In this document: positions 1 to 8,178 of the stretch, in pieces
Numbering within the stretch: position 1 is the stretch's first letter
How the letters are laid out: each line of letters opens with the position of its first letter
Assembly (NCBI GenBank): GCA_030591565.1
Contig: JAUVAU010000016.1
Coordinates: forward strand, 1 to 41,256
Direction: 5' to 3'
From: Deltaproteobacteria bacterium
GTDB taxonomy: Bacteria; Desulfobacterota; Deferrisomatia; Deferrisomatales; BM512
Length of the DNA stretch: 41,256 nt
The notes under the pieces: model-generated
Database searches by the model: none
What the model saw: only the letters and a program-made list of their open reading frames with translations
Told to the model about the DNA's origin: nothing
Position numbers and translations under genes: made by a program

Positions 1-22
1 AAGGGAGACTGGGACATCATTT

Positions 23-475
23 ATGGATAACGACAGAATCGATCAGCTTATCGAGAAACATGGAGGCGAAGCCAGCTCCCTGATTCAAGTCCTGCTTGAT
101 ATTCAGGGTGAGCACAACTGGCTGCCCAAGGAGTCTCTGGAGAAGGTCAGCGAAAAATTGCAGGTTCCCCTGGCCCGGATACAGCATATCGTCACCTTCT
201 ACAAAGCATTCAGCCTGGTTCCCAAGGGACGCCATCAAATTCACGTCTGTGTGGGTACCGCCTGTCATGTCCGTGGCGCGACGCGTGTCCTCGACACCTT
301 GCAGGAGCTGACCGGGATCACCCCCGGCGAGACCGACCTGGAGTTGAATTTCAGCCTGGAGACGGTCAACTGCCTCGGCTGCTGCGCCCTGGGGCCGGTG
401 GTGGAGATCGATGGGAAGACCCACGGTAAAGTGACGTCGGCCGAGACGGCAGACGTCCTGAAAAACTATGACTAG
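23..475 (+). CDS. bamG: BamG-like NuoE-type [2Fe-2S] subunit (thioredoxin-like)
   Basis: This 150-aa protein is of the NuoE / 24-kDa NADH dehydrogenase family, a small electron-transfer subunit that carries one [2Fe-2S] cluster in a thioredoxin-like fold. The ligand pattern is visible as C76-x4-C81 and C117-x3-C121, the family signature; length is normal for the family. It is followed by NuoF-like and NuoG-N-terminus-like genes and then by lower benzoyl-CoA pathway genes. In class II benzoyl-CoA reductase clusters these three are named BamG, BamH and BamI and are thought to link NADH and ferredoxin to the BamBC core; that assignment is inferred from context. An AAGGGAG lies at the window edge, rather far (about 15 nt) from the ATG. 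The stop codon TAG falls inside the terminal CTAG of a repeat element. It could instead serve a NADH-dependent hydrogenase or formate dehydrogenase. Confidence 0.85.
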   Translation: MDNDRIDQLIEKHGGEASSLIQVLLDIQGEHNWLPKESLEKVSEKLQVPLARIQHIVTFYKAFSLVPKGRHQIHVCVGTACHVRGATRVLDTLQELTGITPGETDLELNFSLETVNCLGCCALGPVVEIDGKTHGKVTSAETADVLKNYD

Positions 476-733
476 GAGGGTCTCCGAAAAAACTCTCCCG
501 AAACGGGGGAGTAACACTAAGCAGGGCTAAACCGGGCTAAACCGGAGATTTTAGCCGATGCCGGACAAACCTCTAACTAAGCCGACGATAAACTGGAAGC
601 CCGGAAGATCATTCGAGAAGTAGGAAGGGAAGAAAAATGGCCGCAGACATACCGAAAAGTATTTGGAGGATCATTTTTCGCCCCCTGACAACCTCAATCG
701 GAGGATATCCGGGGCTTTTCAACAAGCTACTAG
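472..733 (+). repeat. Repeat element A, copy 1 (inside bam operon)
   Basis: This is an intergenic element of about 262 bp with imperfect terminal inverted repeats: left CTAGGAGGGTCTCCGAAAAA, right end (reverse strand) CTAGTAGCTTGTTGAAAAG. It fills the whole gap between bamG and bamH. The first four bases overlap the bamG stop codon and the last bases lie just upstream of the bamH start. It shares its whole length with the other A copies, including the imperfect central hairpin around the GAGGATCATTTTT sequence. It has no coding capacity for a transposase, so it resembles a MITE. Plus orientation here is defined as the CTAGGAGG end first. Confidence 0.85.
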
Positions 734-742
734 GGTAAAATC

Positions 743-2671
743 ATGCCGCTTATAAATTCGCCTGCTGAACTGGAAAAGCTCAGGAAGGGTATCCTGGCCG
801 AGAGAGACCCCGAAAAGCGGGTTGTCTCGATCTGCGCAGGAGCAGGCTGTGTAGCCTCCGGCGCGAACGAAGTCATCGCCGCCTTTGGGGAGGAGCTGGA
901 GAAAAAAGGTCTCGACGCCCACGTGGACGCCAAGGGTACGGGGTGCCCCGGTTTTTGCGAGCAGGGCCCCATCGTCGTCATCTACCCCGAAGAGATCTGC
1001 TACCTTCAGGTCACCCCCGGGGACGTCGCGGAGATCGTCACCGAGACCATAGAGGGCGACAAGGTCGTAGAGCGCCTCCTCTATCTGGATTCGGCAACCG
1101 GCGAGAGGGCGACCCTGGAGCCTGAGATACCCTTTTACAAGCATCAGCTTCGTAACGTCATCGGCGACAACATCAAGATAGACCCCAAGTCCATCGAGGA
1201 CTATCTCGTCGTCGGAGGCTACTCGGCGCTTGCCAAGGCGCTCTCCTTCATGACCCCCGAAGATGTGTTGAATGAGGTCAAAGCGGCCAACCTGCGTGGC
1301 AGGGGCGGCGGCGGCTTCCCGGCGGGGCAAAAGTGGGAGGGAACGAGAGACGCCCCCGAGCCGACGAAGTACGTCATCGTCAACGCCGACGAGGGCGACC
1401 CCGGCGCCTTCATGGATCGCGCGGTACTTGAAGGAAACCCCCACTCAATTCTTGAGGGGCTGGCCCTCGGGGCCTTCGCCGTCGGCGCGAATGAGGGCTA
1501 CATCTATGTTCGCCAGGAGTACCCCCTCGCGGTTGAGAACGTCCTCCTCGCCATTGAGAAAGCCAGGGAGTACGGACTGCTCGGGGAGAACATTCTTGGC
1601 TCGGGCTTTGACTTCAAAGTGATCGTCCACAAGGGCGCGGGGGCCTTCGTCTGCGGAGAATCCACCGCCCTGATGACGGCGCTGGAGGGCAGGGTCGGCG
1701 AACCCAGGCCCAAGTATGTGCGCTCCAACATCAAGGGTCTCTGGCAAAAACCCAGCGTCCTCAATAACGTTGAGACCTGGGCCAACGTGCCGCTCATCAT
1801 CAACAAGGGCGCCGATTGGTTTACTCAAATCGGAACCGAAGGGAGCAAGGGCACGAAGATATTCTCCCTGGTCGGCAAGATCGTCAACACCGGCCTGGTG
1901 GAGGTCCCGATGGGGATGACCCTGAGGGAGATTATCTACACCATCGGTGGCGGCATCCCCGATGGCAAGGAGTTCAAAGCGGTGCAGACCGGAGGCCCCT
2001 CGGGAGGCTGTATCCCCGAGGAGATGCTGGACCTTGAAGTCGGTTTTGACGAGCTGACAAAGGCCGGTTCGATGATGGGCTCGGGCGGGATGATCGTGAT
2101 GGATGAGGATACCTGCATGGTCGATGTCGCCAGGTACTTCATGGACTTTCTCTGCGATGAGTCGTGCGGCAAATGTGTCCCCTGTCGTGAAGGGCTCAGG
2201 CAGATGTTGAAGCTCCTCACCAATATCACCGAGGGCAGGGGAAAAGAGGGCGATCTGGAGCTTCTGGAAGAACTCTCCGAGGTCGCAGGAGAAGCCGCCC
2301 TATGCGCTCTGGGCAAAAGCGCTCCCAACCCGTTTCGCTCCACCTTGAAGTACTTCAGGGATGAATATGAGGCCCACATCAAGGAGCAGCGATGCCCCGC
2401 GCTCTCCTGCAAAGAGCTGATCGCCTTCTACATCGCCCCCGACAAGTGTTCGGCCTGCGGAAACTGCTTCAAGAAGTGCCCGGCAGATGCGATTGTCGGC
2501 GGTAAAAAGCTGATACATATAGTCGATCAGGAAAAATGCACGAAGTGCGGAAATTGTTTCGAGGTCTGTCCTTCCCGCTTTTCCGCGGTGACAAAGATTT
2601 CCGGCGTACCCGTCCCGCCTCCCGTCCCTGAAGAAGAGAGAACCATAACCGGAAAGAGCAAAGAAAAATGA
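743..2671 (+). CDS. bamH: BamH-like NuoF-type NADH-binding flavoprotein subunit
   Basis: This 642-aa NuoF/HndC/HymB-type protein would bind NADH and FMN and pass electrons through several FeS clusters. In order it shows an N-terminal thioredoxin-like [2Fe-2S] domain (C31-x4-C36, C68-x3-C72), the NADH/FMN core with GRGGGGFPAGQKW, the NADEGDPGAFMDR segment and KGAGAFVCGESTAL, then an SLBB region and the CGKCVPCREG 4Fe-4S motif. It ends in a two-cluster ferredoxin domain (CSACGNCFKKCP and CTKCGNCFEVCP). This long architecture is typical of cytoplasmic bifurcating or hydrogenase-linked enzymes and of BamH rather than of complex I NuoF. The start follows a weak TAGGG made by the end of repeat A1. 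The gene overlaps the next by 4 nt (ATGA), implying coupled translation. The bam name rests on the neighbouring benzoyl-CoA genes. Confidence 0.9.
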   Translation: MPLINSPAELEKLRKGILAERDPEKRVVSICAGAGCVASGANEVIAAFGEELEKKGLDAHVDAKGTGCPGFCEQGPIVVIYPEEICYLQVTPGDVAEIVTETIEGDKVVERLLYLDSATGERATLEPEIPFYKHQLRNVIGDNIKIDPKSIEDYLVVGGYSALAKALSFMTPEDVLNEVKAANLRGRGGGGFPAGQKWEGTRDAPEPTKYVIVNADEGDPGAFMDRAVLEGNPHSILEGLALGAFAVGANEGYIYVRQEYPLAVENVLLAIEKAREYGLLGENILGSGFDFKVIVHKGAGAFVCGESTALMTALEGRVGEPRPKYVRSNIKGLWQKPSVLNNVETWANVPLIINKGADWFTQIGTEGSKGTKIFSLVGKIVNTGLVEVPMGMTLREIIYTIGGGIPDGKEFKAVQTGGPSGGCIPEEMLDLEVGFDELTKAGSMMGSGGMIVMDEDTCMVDVARYFMDFLCDESCGKCVPCREGLRQMLKLLTNITEGRGKEGDLELLEELSEVAGEAALCALGKSAPNPFRSTLKYFRDEYEAHIKEQRCPALSCKELIAFYIAPDKCSACGNCFKKCPADAIVGGKKLIHIVDQEKCTKCGNCFEVCPSRFSAVTKISGVPVPPPVPEEERTITGKSKEK

Positions 2672-3261
2672 GTGAAATCATTTTGCAGATCGACGGCAAA
2701 GAGGTCAGGGCCGAGGAAGGGATGACCATTCTGGAGGCGGCGCTGGGTGCGGGGATAACCATCCCGACGCTTTGCCACCACGAGAAGCTGGAACCCTTCG
2801 GGAGCTGCCGTCTTTGCAGCGTGGAAGTGGGGACCGGTGACCGGGCCAAGCTGGTTGTCGCCTGCGTCTACCCGGTGGAAGAGAAGCTGGTGGTGAGAAC
2901 CGGAAGCGAGAAGATAGATCGGATTCGCAAGGTAATCCTGGAGCTGTACCTGGCCCACGCCCCGGACGCTTCCTCCCTGCAGGAGTTGGCCCTGGAGTAC
3001 GGTGCGGATAAAGACCGCTTTGAAAAGGAAGCCTCTTTTTGCATCCATTGTGGCCTGTGCGTAAGGTACTGCAACGAGGTCAAGAAGAAGAATGCAGTCG
3101 GCTTTGTCGACAGGGGAACGAGGAAAGAGATCTGTTTCGTCCCGGAAATTGCCTCCAGGGAGTGCTGGGACTGCAAGGAATGCTTCCCGCTCTGTCCCAC
3201 CGAGGCGCTGCAAGCTGCTTACGTCTTGATCGAAGCGCTGAAATTTCCACGGACTCCTTGA
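2668..3261 (+). CDS. bamI: BamI-like 2Fe-2S / 4Fe-4S ferredoxin subunit (NuoG N-terminal type)
   Basis: This 197-aa protein matches the electron-relay N-terminus of NuoG, HoxU or HymC. A plant-type [2Fe-2S] domain has ligands C36, C47, C50 and C66. Two [4Fe-4S] motifs follow: C125-x2-C-x2-C-x3-C135 and C166-x2-C-x2-C-x3-C176. The extra His-Cys cluster motif of NuoG (H-x3-C-x2-C-x5-C) is not seen, and there is no molybdopterin-like domain. It would pass electrons between BamH and the BamBC/DEF core; this role is inferred. Its ATG overlaps the bamH stop. No frameshift continuation is visible after the TGA, so it looks complete although it is shorter than HoxU-type proteins. Confidence 0.8.
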   Translation: MSEIILQIDGKEVRAEEGMTILEAALGAGITIPTLCHHEKLEPFGSCRLCSVEVGTGDRAKLVVACVYPVEEKLVVRTGSEKIDRIRKVILELYLAHAPDASSLQELALEYGADKDRFEKEASFCIHCGLCVRYCNEVKKKNAVGFVDRGTRKEICFVPEIASRECWDCKECFPLCPTEALQAAYVLIEALKFPRTP

Positions 3262-3399
3262 GGGTTGAAACAAAGAACGGACAATATTCATAAAAAATAA
3301 AGAAAAGACTCAACGATAATCGGCAAACTTTTATGGGATACGAACACAGCCGCCGCAAGTTCAAAACTGTTGTGGACGGCTAGAAAAGGGAGGAAACAC

Positions 3400-4593
3400 G
3401 TGAGATCGTTAAGTGATATCGTTTTTGTGAGCGCGGTGCGCACCCCGATGGGGAGCTTTGGTGGAACGATGAAGGATATGCAGATCTACGACATCGCGGC
3501 GTTCCCGATCCGGGAGGCTTTAAGCCGCGCCAACGTATCCGGCGACGACCTCGATGAAGCTATCATCGGCTCCTGCCGTCAGGCCGGTAACCACGTCAAC
3601 CCCGCCCGCACCGCAGCGGTCAAGGGAGGCGCCGGCGTCGCCGTTTCCGGCGTTACCATCAACATGGCCTGCCCCGCCGGGATGCAATCCATCGCCATGG
3701 CGACCCAGGTGATTCAGATTGAGCAGGCAAATGTAGTCCTCTGCGGCGGGATGGAATCGATGTCCACCATTCCCCACCTCATAAAGGGTCACCGCTTCAA
3801 AGGCCTCGGCCTCGGCCCCCTGACCGTTGAGGATGGCTGGAGCGACGCCCACGATCCCGTGGCCGACATCTCCATGGGACTCACCGCCGAGAACCTCGTC
3901 GACAAGTACTCAATCTCCAGAAGCGAACTCGACGAGTTTGCCGCCGCAAGTCACAACAAGGCGGAAGCCGCCCAAAACAATGGCTGGTTTGACGAAGAGA
4001 TCACCCCGGTGACGGTGCCCGGCACACGTAAGACCCCGGATATCACCTTCGACAAGGATGAGTCGATTCGCTACGGCTCCAGCGCCGACGCAATGACAAA
4101 GCTTCGCCCCGTGTTCAAAAAGGATGGCATCATCACCGCAGGCAACGCTTGCGGGATGACTGACGGAGCCTCTTTTCTCGTCGCCATGACCCGTGAAGAA
4201 GCGGATAAGCGCGGAGTCAAGCCACTCTTCAGTGTAGCCGGCTACGACAAGACTGCGGTTGACGGAAAATTCATGGGCGACGGCCCCTCCGTCTCCATGC
4301 CCAACGCCCTCAAAAAAGCGGGCATGAGCCTCGCCGACATGGGCCTCATCGAGGTTAACGAAGCCTTCGCGGCGCAGGTCATCGCCAACGAGCGCGTACT
4401 CGAATGGGATCGCGACAAGCTGAACGTCCACGGCGGAGCGATAGCGCTTGGACATCCCACCGGCTGCTCGGGTGCGAGGATCGTCACCACCCTCTACTAT
4501 GCAATGAAGCGGCTGGATCAAGAGTTCGGCGTCGCGGGTATCTGCGGCGGCGGCGGCTCCACCATGGCAATGGTCATCAGGCGCGAGAGCTAA
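3400..4593 (+). CDS. Acetyl-CoA acyltransferase (canonical thiolase)
   Basis: This thiolase of 397 aa would cleave a 3-oxoacyl-CoA to acetyl-CoA and a shortened acyl-CoA. In this context 3-oxopimeloyl-CoA to glutaryl-CoA is the likely substrate; that is inference. The full catalytic set is visible: nucleophile C91 in NMACPAGMQ, the VNEAFA motif, H352 in GHPTGCSGAR and C382 in CGGGGS. I place the start at the GTG at 3400, which follows GGGAGG by 6 nt, rather than at an in-frame TTG 30 nt upstream. About 138 nt separate it from bamI, so a separate promoter is possible, but none is convincing. A second, atypical thiolase lies at 9318. Confidence 0.88.
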   Translation: MRSLSDIVFVSAVRTPMGSFGGTMKDMQIYDIAAFPIREALSRANVSGDDLDEAIIGSCRQAGNHVNPARTAAVKGGAGVAVSGVTINMACPAGMQSIAMATQVIQIEQANVVLCGGMESMSTIPHLIKGHRFKGLGLGPLTVEDGWSDAHDPVADISMGLTAENLVDKYSISRSELDEFAAASHNKAEAAQNNGWFDEEITPVTVPGTRKTPDITFDKDESIRYGSSADAMTKLRPVFKKDGIITAGNACGMTDGASFLVAMTREEADKRGVKPLFSVAGYDKTAVDGKFMGDGPSVSMPNALKKAGMSLADMGLIEVNEAFAAQVIANERVLEWDRDKLNVHGGAIALGHPTGCSGARIVTTLYYAMKRLDQEFGVAGICGGGGSTMAMVIRRES

Positions 4594-4622
4594 TACAACT
4601 TAATTTCAGGGAGCTAACTAAA

Positions 4623-5369
4623 ATGATAGACCTCAGCGGAAAAGTAGCCATCGTCACCGGAGGCACCAGGGGCATCGGGGCCGAAATAGTCAGGACACTG
4701 GCAAAGCAGGGGGCCGATGTGGCCCTGAATTATCGCAAAAGCGCGGATGAAGCGGTGGCGATGGTCGCCGAACTGGAGGCGATGGGCCGTCGCGCCCTGG
4801 CGGTGCAGGCCGACGTCTCCAGCTTTGAGGACGCGCAGCGCATGGTGGACGAGGTGGTCGAGAAGCTGGGCGGCGTCCACATCCTCGTCACCAACGCCGG
4901 GATGAACTGGGATGGAGTGATCTGGAAGATGAGCGAGGAACAGTGGGATCGCGTGATTGATGTGGACCTCAAGGGCACCTTCAATTATCTCAGGGCTTGC
5001 GCGCCGATCTTCAAGGGGCAGGAGGATGGGCGCTTTATCTCCATAACCTCGATCAACGGACTGCGCGGCAAGTTCGGCCAGTCCAACTACTCCGCCGCCA
5101 AGGCAGGGGTGATCGGGATGACCAAGGCCGCCGCCAAGGACCTGGGCAAGTTCGGCGTCACCGCCAACTCCATCGCCCCCGGCTTCATCCTCACCGAGAT
5201 GGGCGAGTCGATGCCCGAGAAATTCCGCGACGCCGCGATTGCCGAGACAGCAGTCAAGCGCGCCGGAATGCCGGTGGATGTCGCCTGGCTCACCGCCTTT
5301 CTGGCTTCGGAGTGCGGCAGACACATCACTGGCGAGGTAATCAAGGTTGATGGCGGCCAATACATTTAA
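4623..5369 (+). CDS. SDR-family 3-hydroxyacyl-CoA dehydrogenase / 3-oxoacyl reductase
   Basis: This 248-aa classical short-chain dehydrogenase resembles FabG and PhaB. It has the dinucleotide motif TGGTRGIGAE near residues 10-20, NAG in ITNAG-like position, and the Ser...YSAAK catalytic pair. Between a thiolase and dienoyl-CoA hydratase it most plausibly oxidises 3-hydroxypimeloyl-CoA, the product of BamA, to 3-oxopimeloyl-CoA. This replaces the usual 3-hydroxyacyl-CoA dehydrogenase of bam clusters, which is not in the window. Start ATG 4623 follows AGGGAG and gives a normal SDR N-terminus (MIDLSGKVAIVTGG). The longer in-frame reading upstream overlaps the thiolase and is not credible. A FabG-type role in lipid synthesis cannot be excluded. 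Confidence 0.85.
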   Translation: MIDLSGKVAIVTGGTRGIGAEIVRTLAKQGADVALNYRKSADEAVAMVAELEAMGRRALAVQADVSSFEDAQRMVDEVVEKLGGVHILVTNAGMNWDGVIWKMSEEQWDRVIDVDLKGTFNYLRACAPIFKGQEDGRFISITSINGLRGKFGQSNYSAAKAGVIGMTKAAAKDLGKFGVTANSIAPGFILTEMGESMPEKFRDAAIAETAVKRAGMPVDVAWLTAFLASECGRHITGEVIKVDGGQYI

Positions 5370-5385
5370 GAGGGAGTAGAGATTC

Positions 5386-6162
5386 ATGAGCGACTACAAG
5401 TACATCAAGAGCTGGGAGAGCGACGGCGCGGCTTTTATAGCCATCGACCGCGCACCCCTGAACGTTTTGGATATCCCCACGATGGAGGAGCTGAATGCTG
5501 CTCTGCTGGAGGTGAAGAGCAGGGAGCTGGGGCTAAAGGCGCTGGTAATCACCGCCGATGGTGAGAAGGCTTTTAGCGCCGGGGTGGATGTCTCCGATCA
5601 TACTGAAGACAAGATGGAGCATATGATCGAGGTCTTCCACGATATCTTCCGCAACATGGACCGGATTGAGATCCCGGTAATCGCGGCGGTCAAGGGCGCG
5701 GCCCTCGGCGGCGGCTGCGAGCTGGCGCTCTTTTGCGACATGATAGTGGCGTCGGATACGCTCAAGATAGGCCAGCCGGAGATACAGGTTGGCGTCTTCC
5801 CACCCCTTGCCGTCGTGATGCTCCCCCGCGTAATACCCGAGAAGAAAGCGTTCGAGCTGCTGATGGGCGGCGGTGTTATCCGGGCCGAGGAAGCAAAGGC
5901 GCTTGGGCTGGTCAACCACGTCTTCCCGCTGGCGGAGTTTGACGAAGAGTTTGGGAAGTTCCTCAAGAAATTTCTTTCGCTCTCCAGCCCTGTAATGAGG
6001 ATGACCAAGCGGTCTATCCGCGCTGCCAAGGGTCTGCCCTTCGCCGACGCGCTGCACAAGGTGGAAAAGCTATACCTGGGCGACCTGATGGAGATTGAAG
6101 ACGCCAATGAGGGCCTCGCTGCCTTCATGGAAAAACGCAAACCGGTCTGGACCGACAAATAG
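5386..6162 (+). CDS. bamR: Cyclohexa-1,5-dienecarbonyl-CoA hydratase (dienoyl-CoA hydratase)
   Basis: This 258-aa crotonase-family protein hydrates cyclohexa-1,5-diene-1-carbonyl-CoA to 6-hydroxycyclohex-1-ene-1-carbonyl-CoA, the first step after ring reduction. The oxyanion-hole segments are seen in FSAGVDVSDH and KGAALGGGCELALF. The LKIGQPEIQVGVFPPLAV segment and the C-terminal EGLAAFMEKRKPVW match, from memory, the Dch/BamR group rather than fatty-acid enoyl-CoA hydratases. Length equals that of known Dch proteins. It lies 16 nt after the SDR behind an AGGGAG site and is followed by bamQ and bamA, which use its product, so the assignment is well supported by context. Confidence 0.88.
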   Translation: MSDYKYIKSWESDGAAFIAIDRAPLNVLDIPTMEELNAALLEVKSRELGLKALVITADGEKAFSAGVDVSDHTEDKMEHMIEVFHDIFRNMDRIEIPVIAAVKGAALGGGCELALFCDMIVASDTLKIGQPEIQVGVFPPLAVVMLPRVIPEKKAFELLMGGGVIRAEEAKALGLVNHVFPLAEFDEEFGKFLKKFLSLSSPVMRMTKRSIRAAKGLPFADALHKVEKLYLGDLMEIEDANEGLAAFMEKRKPVWTDK

Positions 6163-6193
6163 CAGTCATTAAAAGAGGGGTACCCAAAGGAAT

Positions 6194-7027
6194 ATGAGGA
6201 TCGACTTCCACGTACACTTGGCTATCAGGGAGCAATTGCTGCCCACCGCCGCCGGTTTTTGCGATGCCTTCTGGGATGGCGGGCGGGGGGACTGGAGCGA
6301 GCTTGTCTCCCATAGCGAAAGGTTCGACGCCTACCTCGAATCCGAGGGGGTGGATTACGTGGTGGGGCTGCCCGAGGTCAGCCCCGGAGTCACCGGAGTC
6401 ACGACCAACGAGTTTGTGCTTGAGCGTTATGCCGAGTCAAAAAAAGTGATCCTCTTCTCCACCCTCAATGCCCGTGACGAAGACCCCGCTGCCCAGGTGC
6501 ACCGCCTGGCCGGGCAGGGTTTTCGCGGCATAAAGTTATACCCGACCTACCAGGCCTTCTATCCCAACGATGAAAAGCTTTACCCCATGTACGAGGCTTG
6601 CGTGGAGCATCGCTGGCCGGTGATGGTCCACACGGGGTCTTCCATATTTCCAGGCTCGAAGATGAAGTATGGCGAGCCGATGCTGCTCGACGACGTGGCC
6701 GTGGATTTCCCCGGGCTGAACATCCTCATAGTCCACGGTGGGCGTGGCCCCTGGTATGGACAGGCGGAGTTTTTGGCGGGGTTCCACCCCAACGTCTACC
6801 TGGAAGTTTCCGGGTTGCCGCCGCAAAAGCTGCTCACCTATTTTCCAAATATGGACAAGATCGGCAACAAGGTGGTCTTCGGCAGCGACTGGCCCGGCAA
6901 CCCCGGCATAAGGGCGAACATGGAGGCCGTGGCGAAGCTCCCACTGGACGAGAAGACAATTGGCGATATCCTGGGGAACACTGCAGCGAGGCTGCTTGGT
7001 CTGGACAGCGCGCCCCACCCATTGTAG
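6194..7027 (+). CDS. Amidohydrolase-family (COG2159-like) metal-dependent hydrolase
   Basis: This 277-aa protein has the TIM-barrel amidohydrolase fold of the ACMSD/COG2159 group. Putative metal ligands are visible: the HVH pair in IDFHVHL at the N-terminus, VHTG and VHGG histidines, and the late Asp in FGSDWPGNP; GIKLYP contributes a conserved Lys. Members include decarboxylases, hydratases and C-C or amide hydrolases, so no reaction can be assigned. It lies between bamR and bamQ, with gaps of 31 and 14 nt, and so is almost certainly cotranscribed with benzoyl-CoA pathway enzymes. It is not one of the enzymes needed for the known pathway. Possible jobs are removal of a dead-end intermediate, a CoA-thioester hydrolase role, or decarboxylation of a substituted aromatic; all are guesses. 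An unrelated-looking member of the same superfamily lies at 24065. Confidence 0.85.
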   Translation: MRIDFHVHLAIREQLLPTAAGFCDAFWDGGRGDWSELVSHSERFDAYLESEGVDYVVGLPEVSPGVTGVTTNEFVLERYAESKKVILFSTLNARDEDPAAQVHRLAGQGFRGIKLYPTYQAFYPNDEKLYPMYEACVEHRWPVMVHTGSSIFPGSKMKYGEPMLLDDVAVDFPGLNILIVHGGRGPWYGQAEFLAGFHPNVYLEVSGLPPQKLLTYFPNMDKIGNKVVFGSDWPGNPGIRANMEAVAKLPLDEKTIGDILGNTAARLLGLDSAPHPL

Positions 7028-7041
7028 ATGAGGAGAAGTTG

Positions 7042-8133
7042 ATGTCGATTCCCGATAAGATAAAAACCTGGCAGATGACAAAGCCCTCGGACCCCAAATC
7101 CGGCGACAAGGGCGTAATGACCTTGACCGAGGTGGACGTTCCTGTCCTTGGCCCCGGTGAAGTATTGATCGAGATCGCGGGGTGCGGGGTCTGCCACACC
7201 GACCTTGGATACTTCTATGATGGCGTGCCCACGGTGAACGCGCCGCCCCTGACGCTGGGCCATGAGATCAGCGGCACGGTCGTGGCGGGCGAAGGTGGCT
7301 GGATTGGCAAGGAAGTGATCGTCCCCGCCGTCATGCCCTGCAATGACTGCGAAATTTGCCGCTCAGGGCGCGGGAACAGGTGCCTCGCCCAAAAGATGCC
7401 CGGTAACTCCATCGGAATCTACGGCGGCTTCTCAAGCCATATAGTACTGCCTGCGGTGGACCTCTGCGTGATCGATAGCCGCGAGCTGCCGCTCTCAAAC
7501 CTCTCCGTTATAGCCGACGCGGTGACCACCCCCTACCAGGCCGCCATGAGGGCAGAGCTGGGCGAAGGCGACTGTGTCATAGTGACCGGCGCTGCGGGTG
7601 GCGTGGGCTCCCACATGGTGCAGGTCGCCAAGGCGCTGGGCGCGGCGGTGGTCATCGGTATAGATATCGACGATGAGCGCCTTGCACGCAATCTCCAGTA
7701 TGGCGCCGACGCGGTGATAAACAGCCGAGAGCTGGACGTGAGGGGAGTGAAGGGCAAGATAAAAGAGATCGCCAAGGAGCGGGGCGTGCCCCACAACTAC
7801 GGCTGTAAGATCTTTGAGTGCAGCGGCTCCAAACCGGGCCAGGACCTCGCGCTCGGGTTGCTCGGGTTCGTGGGCAAGCTCATAGTCGTGGGCTTCACCG
7901 TGGCGAAGAATGAATATATGCTCTCCAAGCTGATGGCATATGACGCCGAGATAATCGGCACCTGGGGGTGCCTGCCCAAATACTACCCTGCGGTCCTGAA
8001 ATTGGTGCAGGAGGGCAAGGTGAAGATCGAACCCTTCATCGAGACTCGTCCGATGTCCACCATCGTGGAGGTCTTCGAGGAGGTGCATGACCGTCGCACC
8101 GACAAACGCATAATACTTGAGCCGGATTTCTAG
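7042..8133 (+). CDS. bamQ: 6-hydroxycyclohex-1-ene-1-carbonyl-CoA dehydrogenase
   Basis: This 363-aa zinc-dependent medium-chain alcohol dehydrogenase would oxidise 6-hydroxycyclohex-1-ene-1-carbonyl-CoA to the 6-oxo compound with NAD+. Seen are the catalytic zinc Cys and His (GCGVCHTDLGYFYDG, LGHEISG), the structural zinc lobe CNDCEICRSGRGNRC and the Rossmann motif GAAGGVGSH. Start ATG 7042 follows AGGAG by 7 nt; an upstream in-frame extension overlaps the amidohydrolase and is rejected. Order bamR-(amidohydrolase)-bamQ-bamA matches consecutive steps in the pathway and supports Had/BamQ over a generic alcohol dehydrogenase. Confidence 0.88.
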   Translation: MSIPDKIKTWQMTKPSDPKSGDKGVMTLTEVDVPVLGPGEVLIEIAGCGVCHTDLGYFYDGVPTVNAPPLTLGHEISGTVVAGEGGWIGKEVIVPAVMPCNDCEICRSGRGNRCLAQKMPGNSIGIYGGFSSHIVLPAVDLCVIDSRELPLSNLSVIADAVTTPYQAAMRAELGEGDCVIVTGAAGGVGSHMVQVAKALGAAVVIGIDIDDERLARNLQYGADAVINSRELDVRGVKGKIKEIAKERGVPHNYGCKIFECSGSKPGQDLALGLLGFVGKLIVVGFTVAKNEYMLSKLMAYDAEIIGTWGCLPKYYPAVLKLVQEGKVKIEPFIETRPMSTIVEVFEEVHDRRTDKRIILEPDF

Positions 8134-8178
8134 GTTTTATTAATTATTGAAGCTCTTTTTAAAGAGGAGGAGGAAACA

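Noticed and set aside
719-1444. Long open frame on the minus strand over bamH
   Set aside because: It is a high-GC shadow of the bamH reading frame without a family match or RBS.
3262-3399. Frameshifted continuation of bamI
   Set aside because: No Cys motifs or family sequence are readable in any frame after the stop.
6598-7041. N-terminal extension of bamQ
   Set aside because: The in-frame upstream part overlaps the amidohydrolase gene in another frame and does not look like protein; a good RBS precedes the ATG at 7042.
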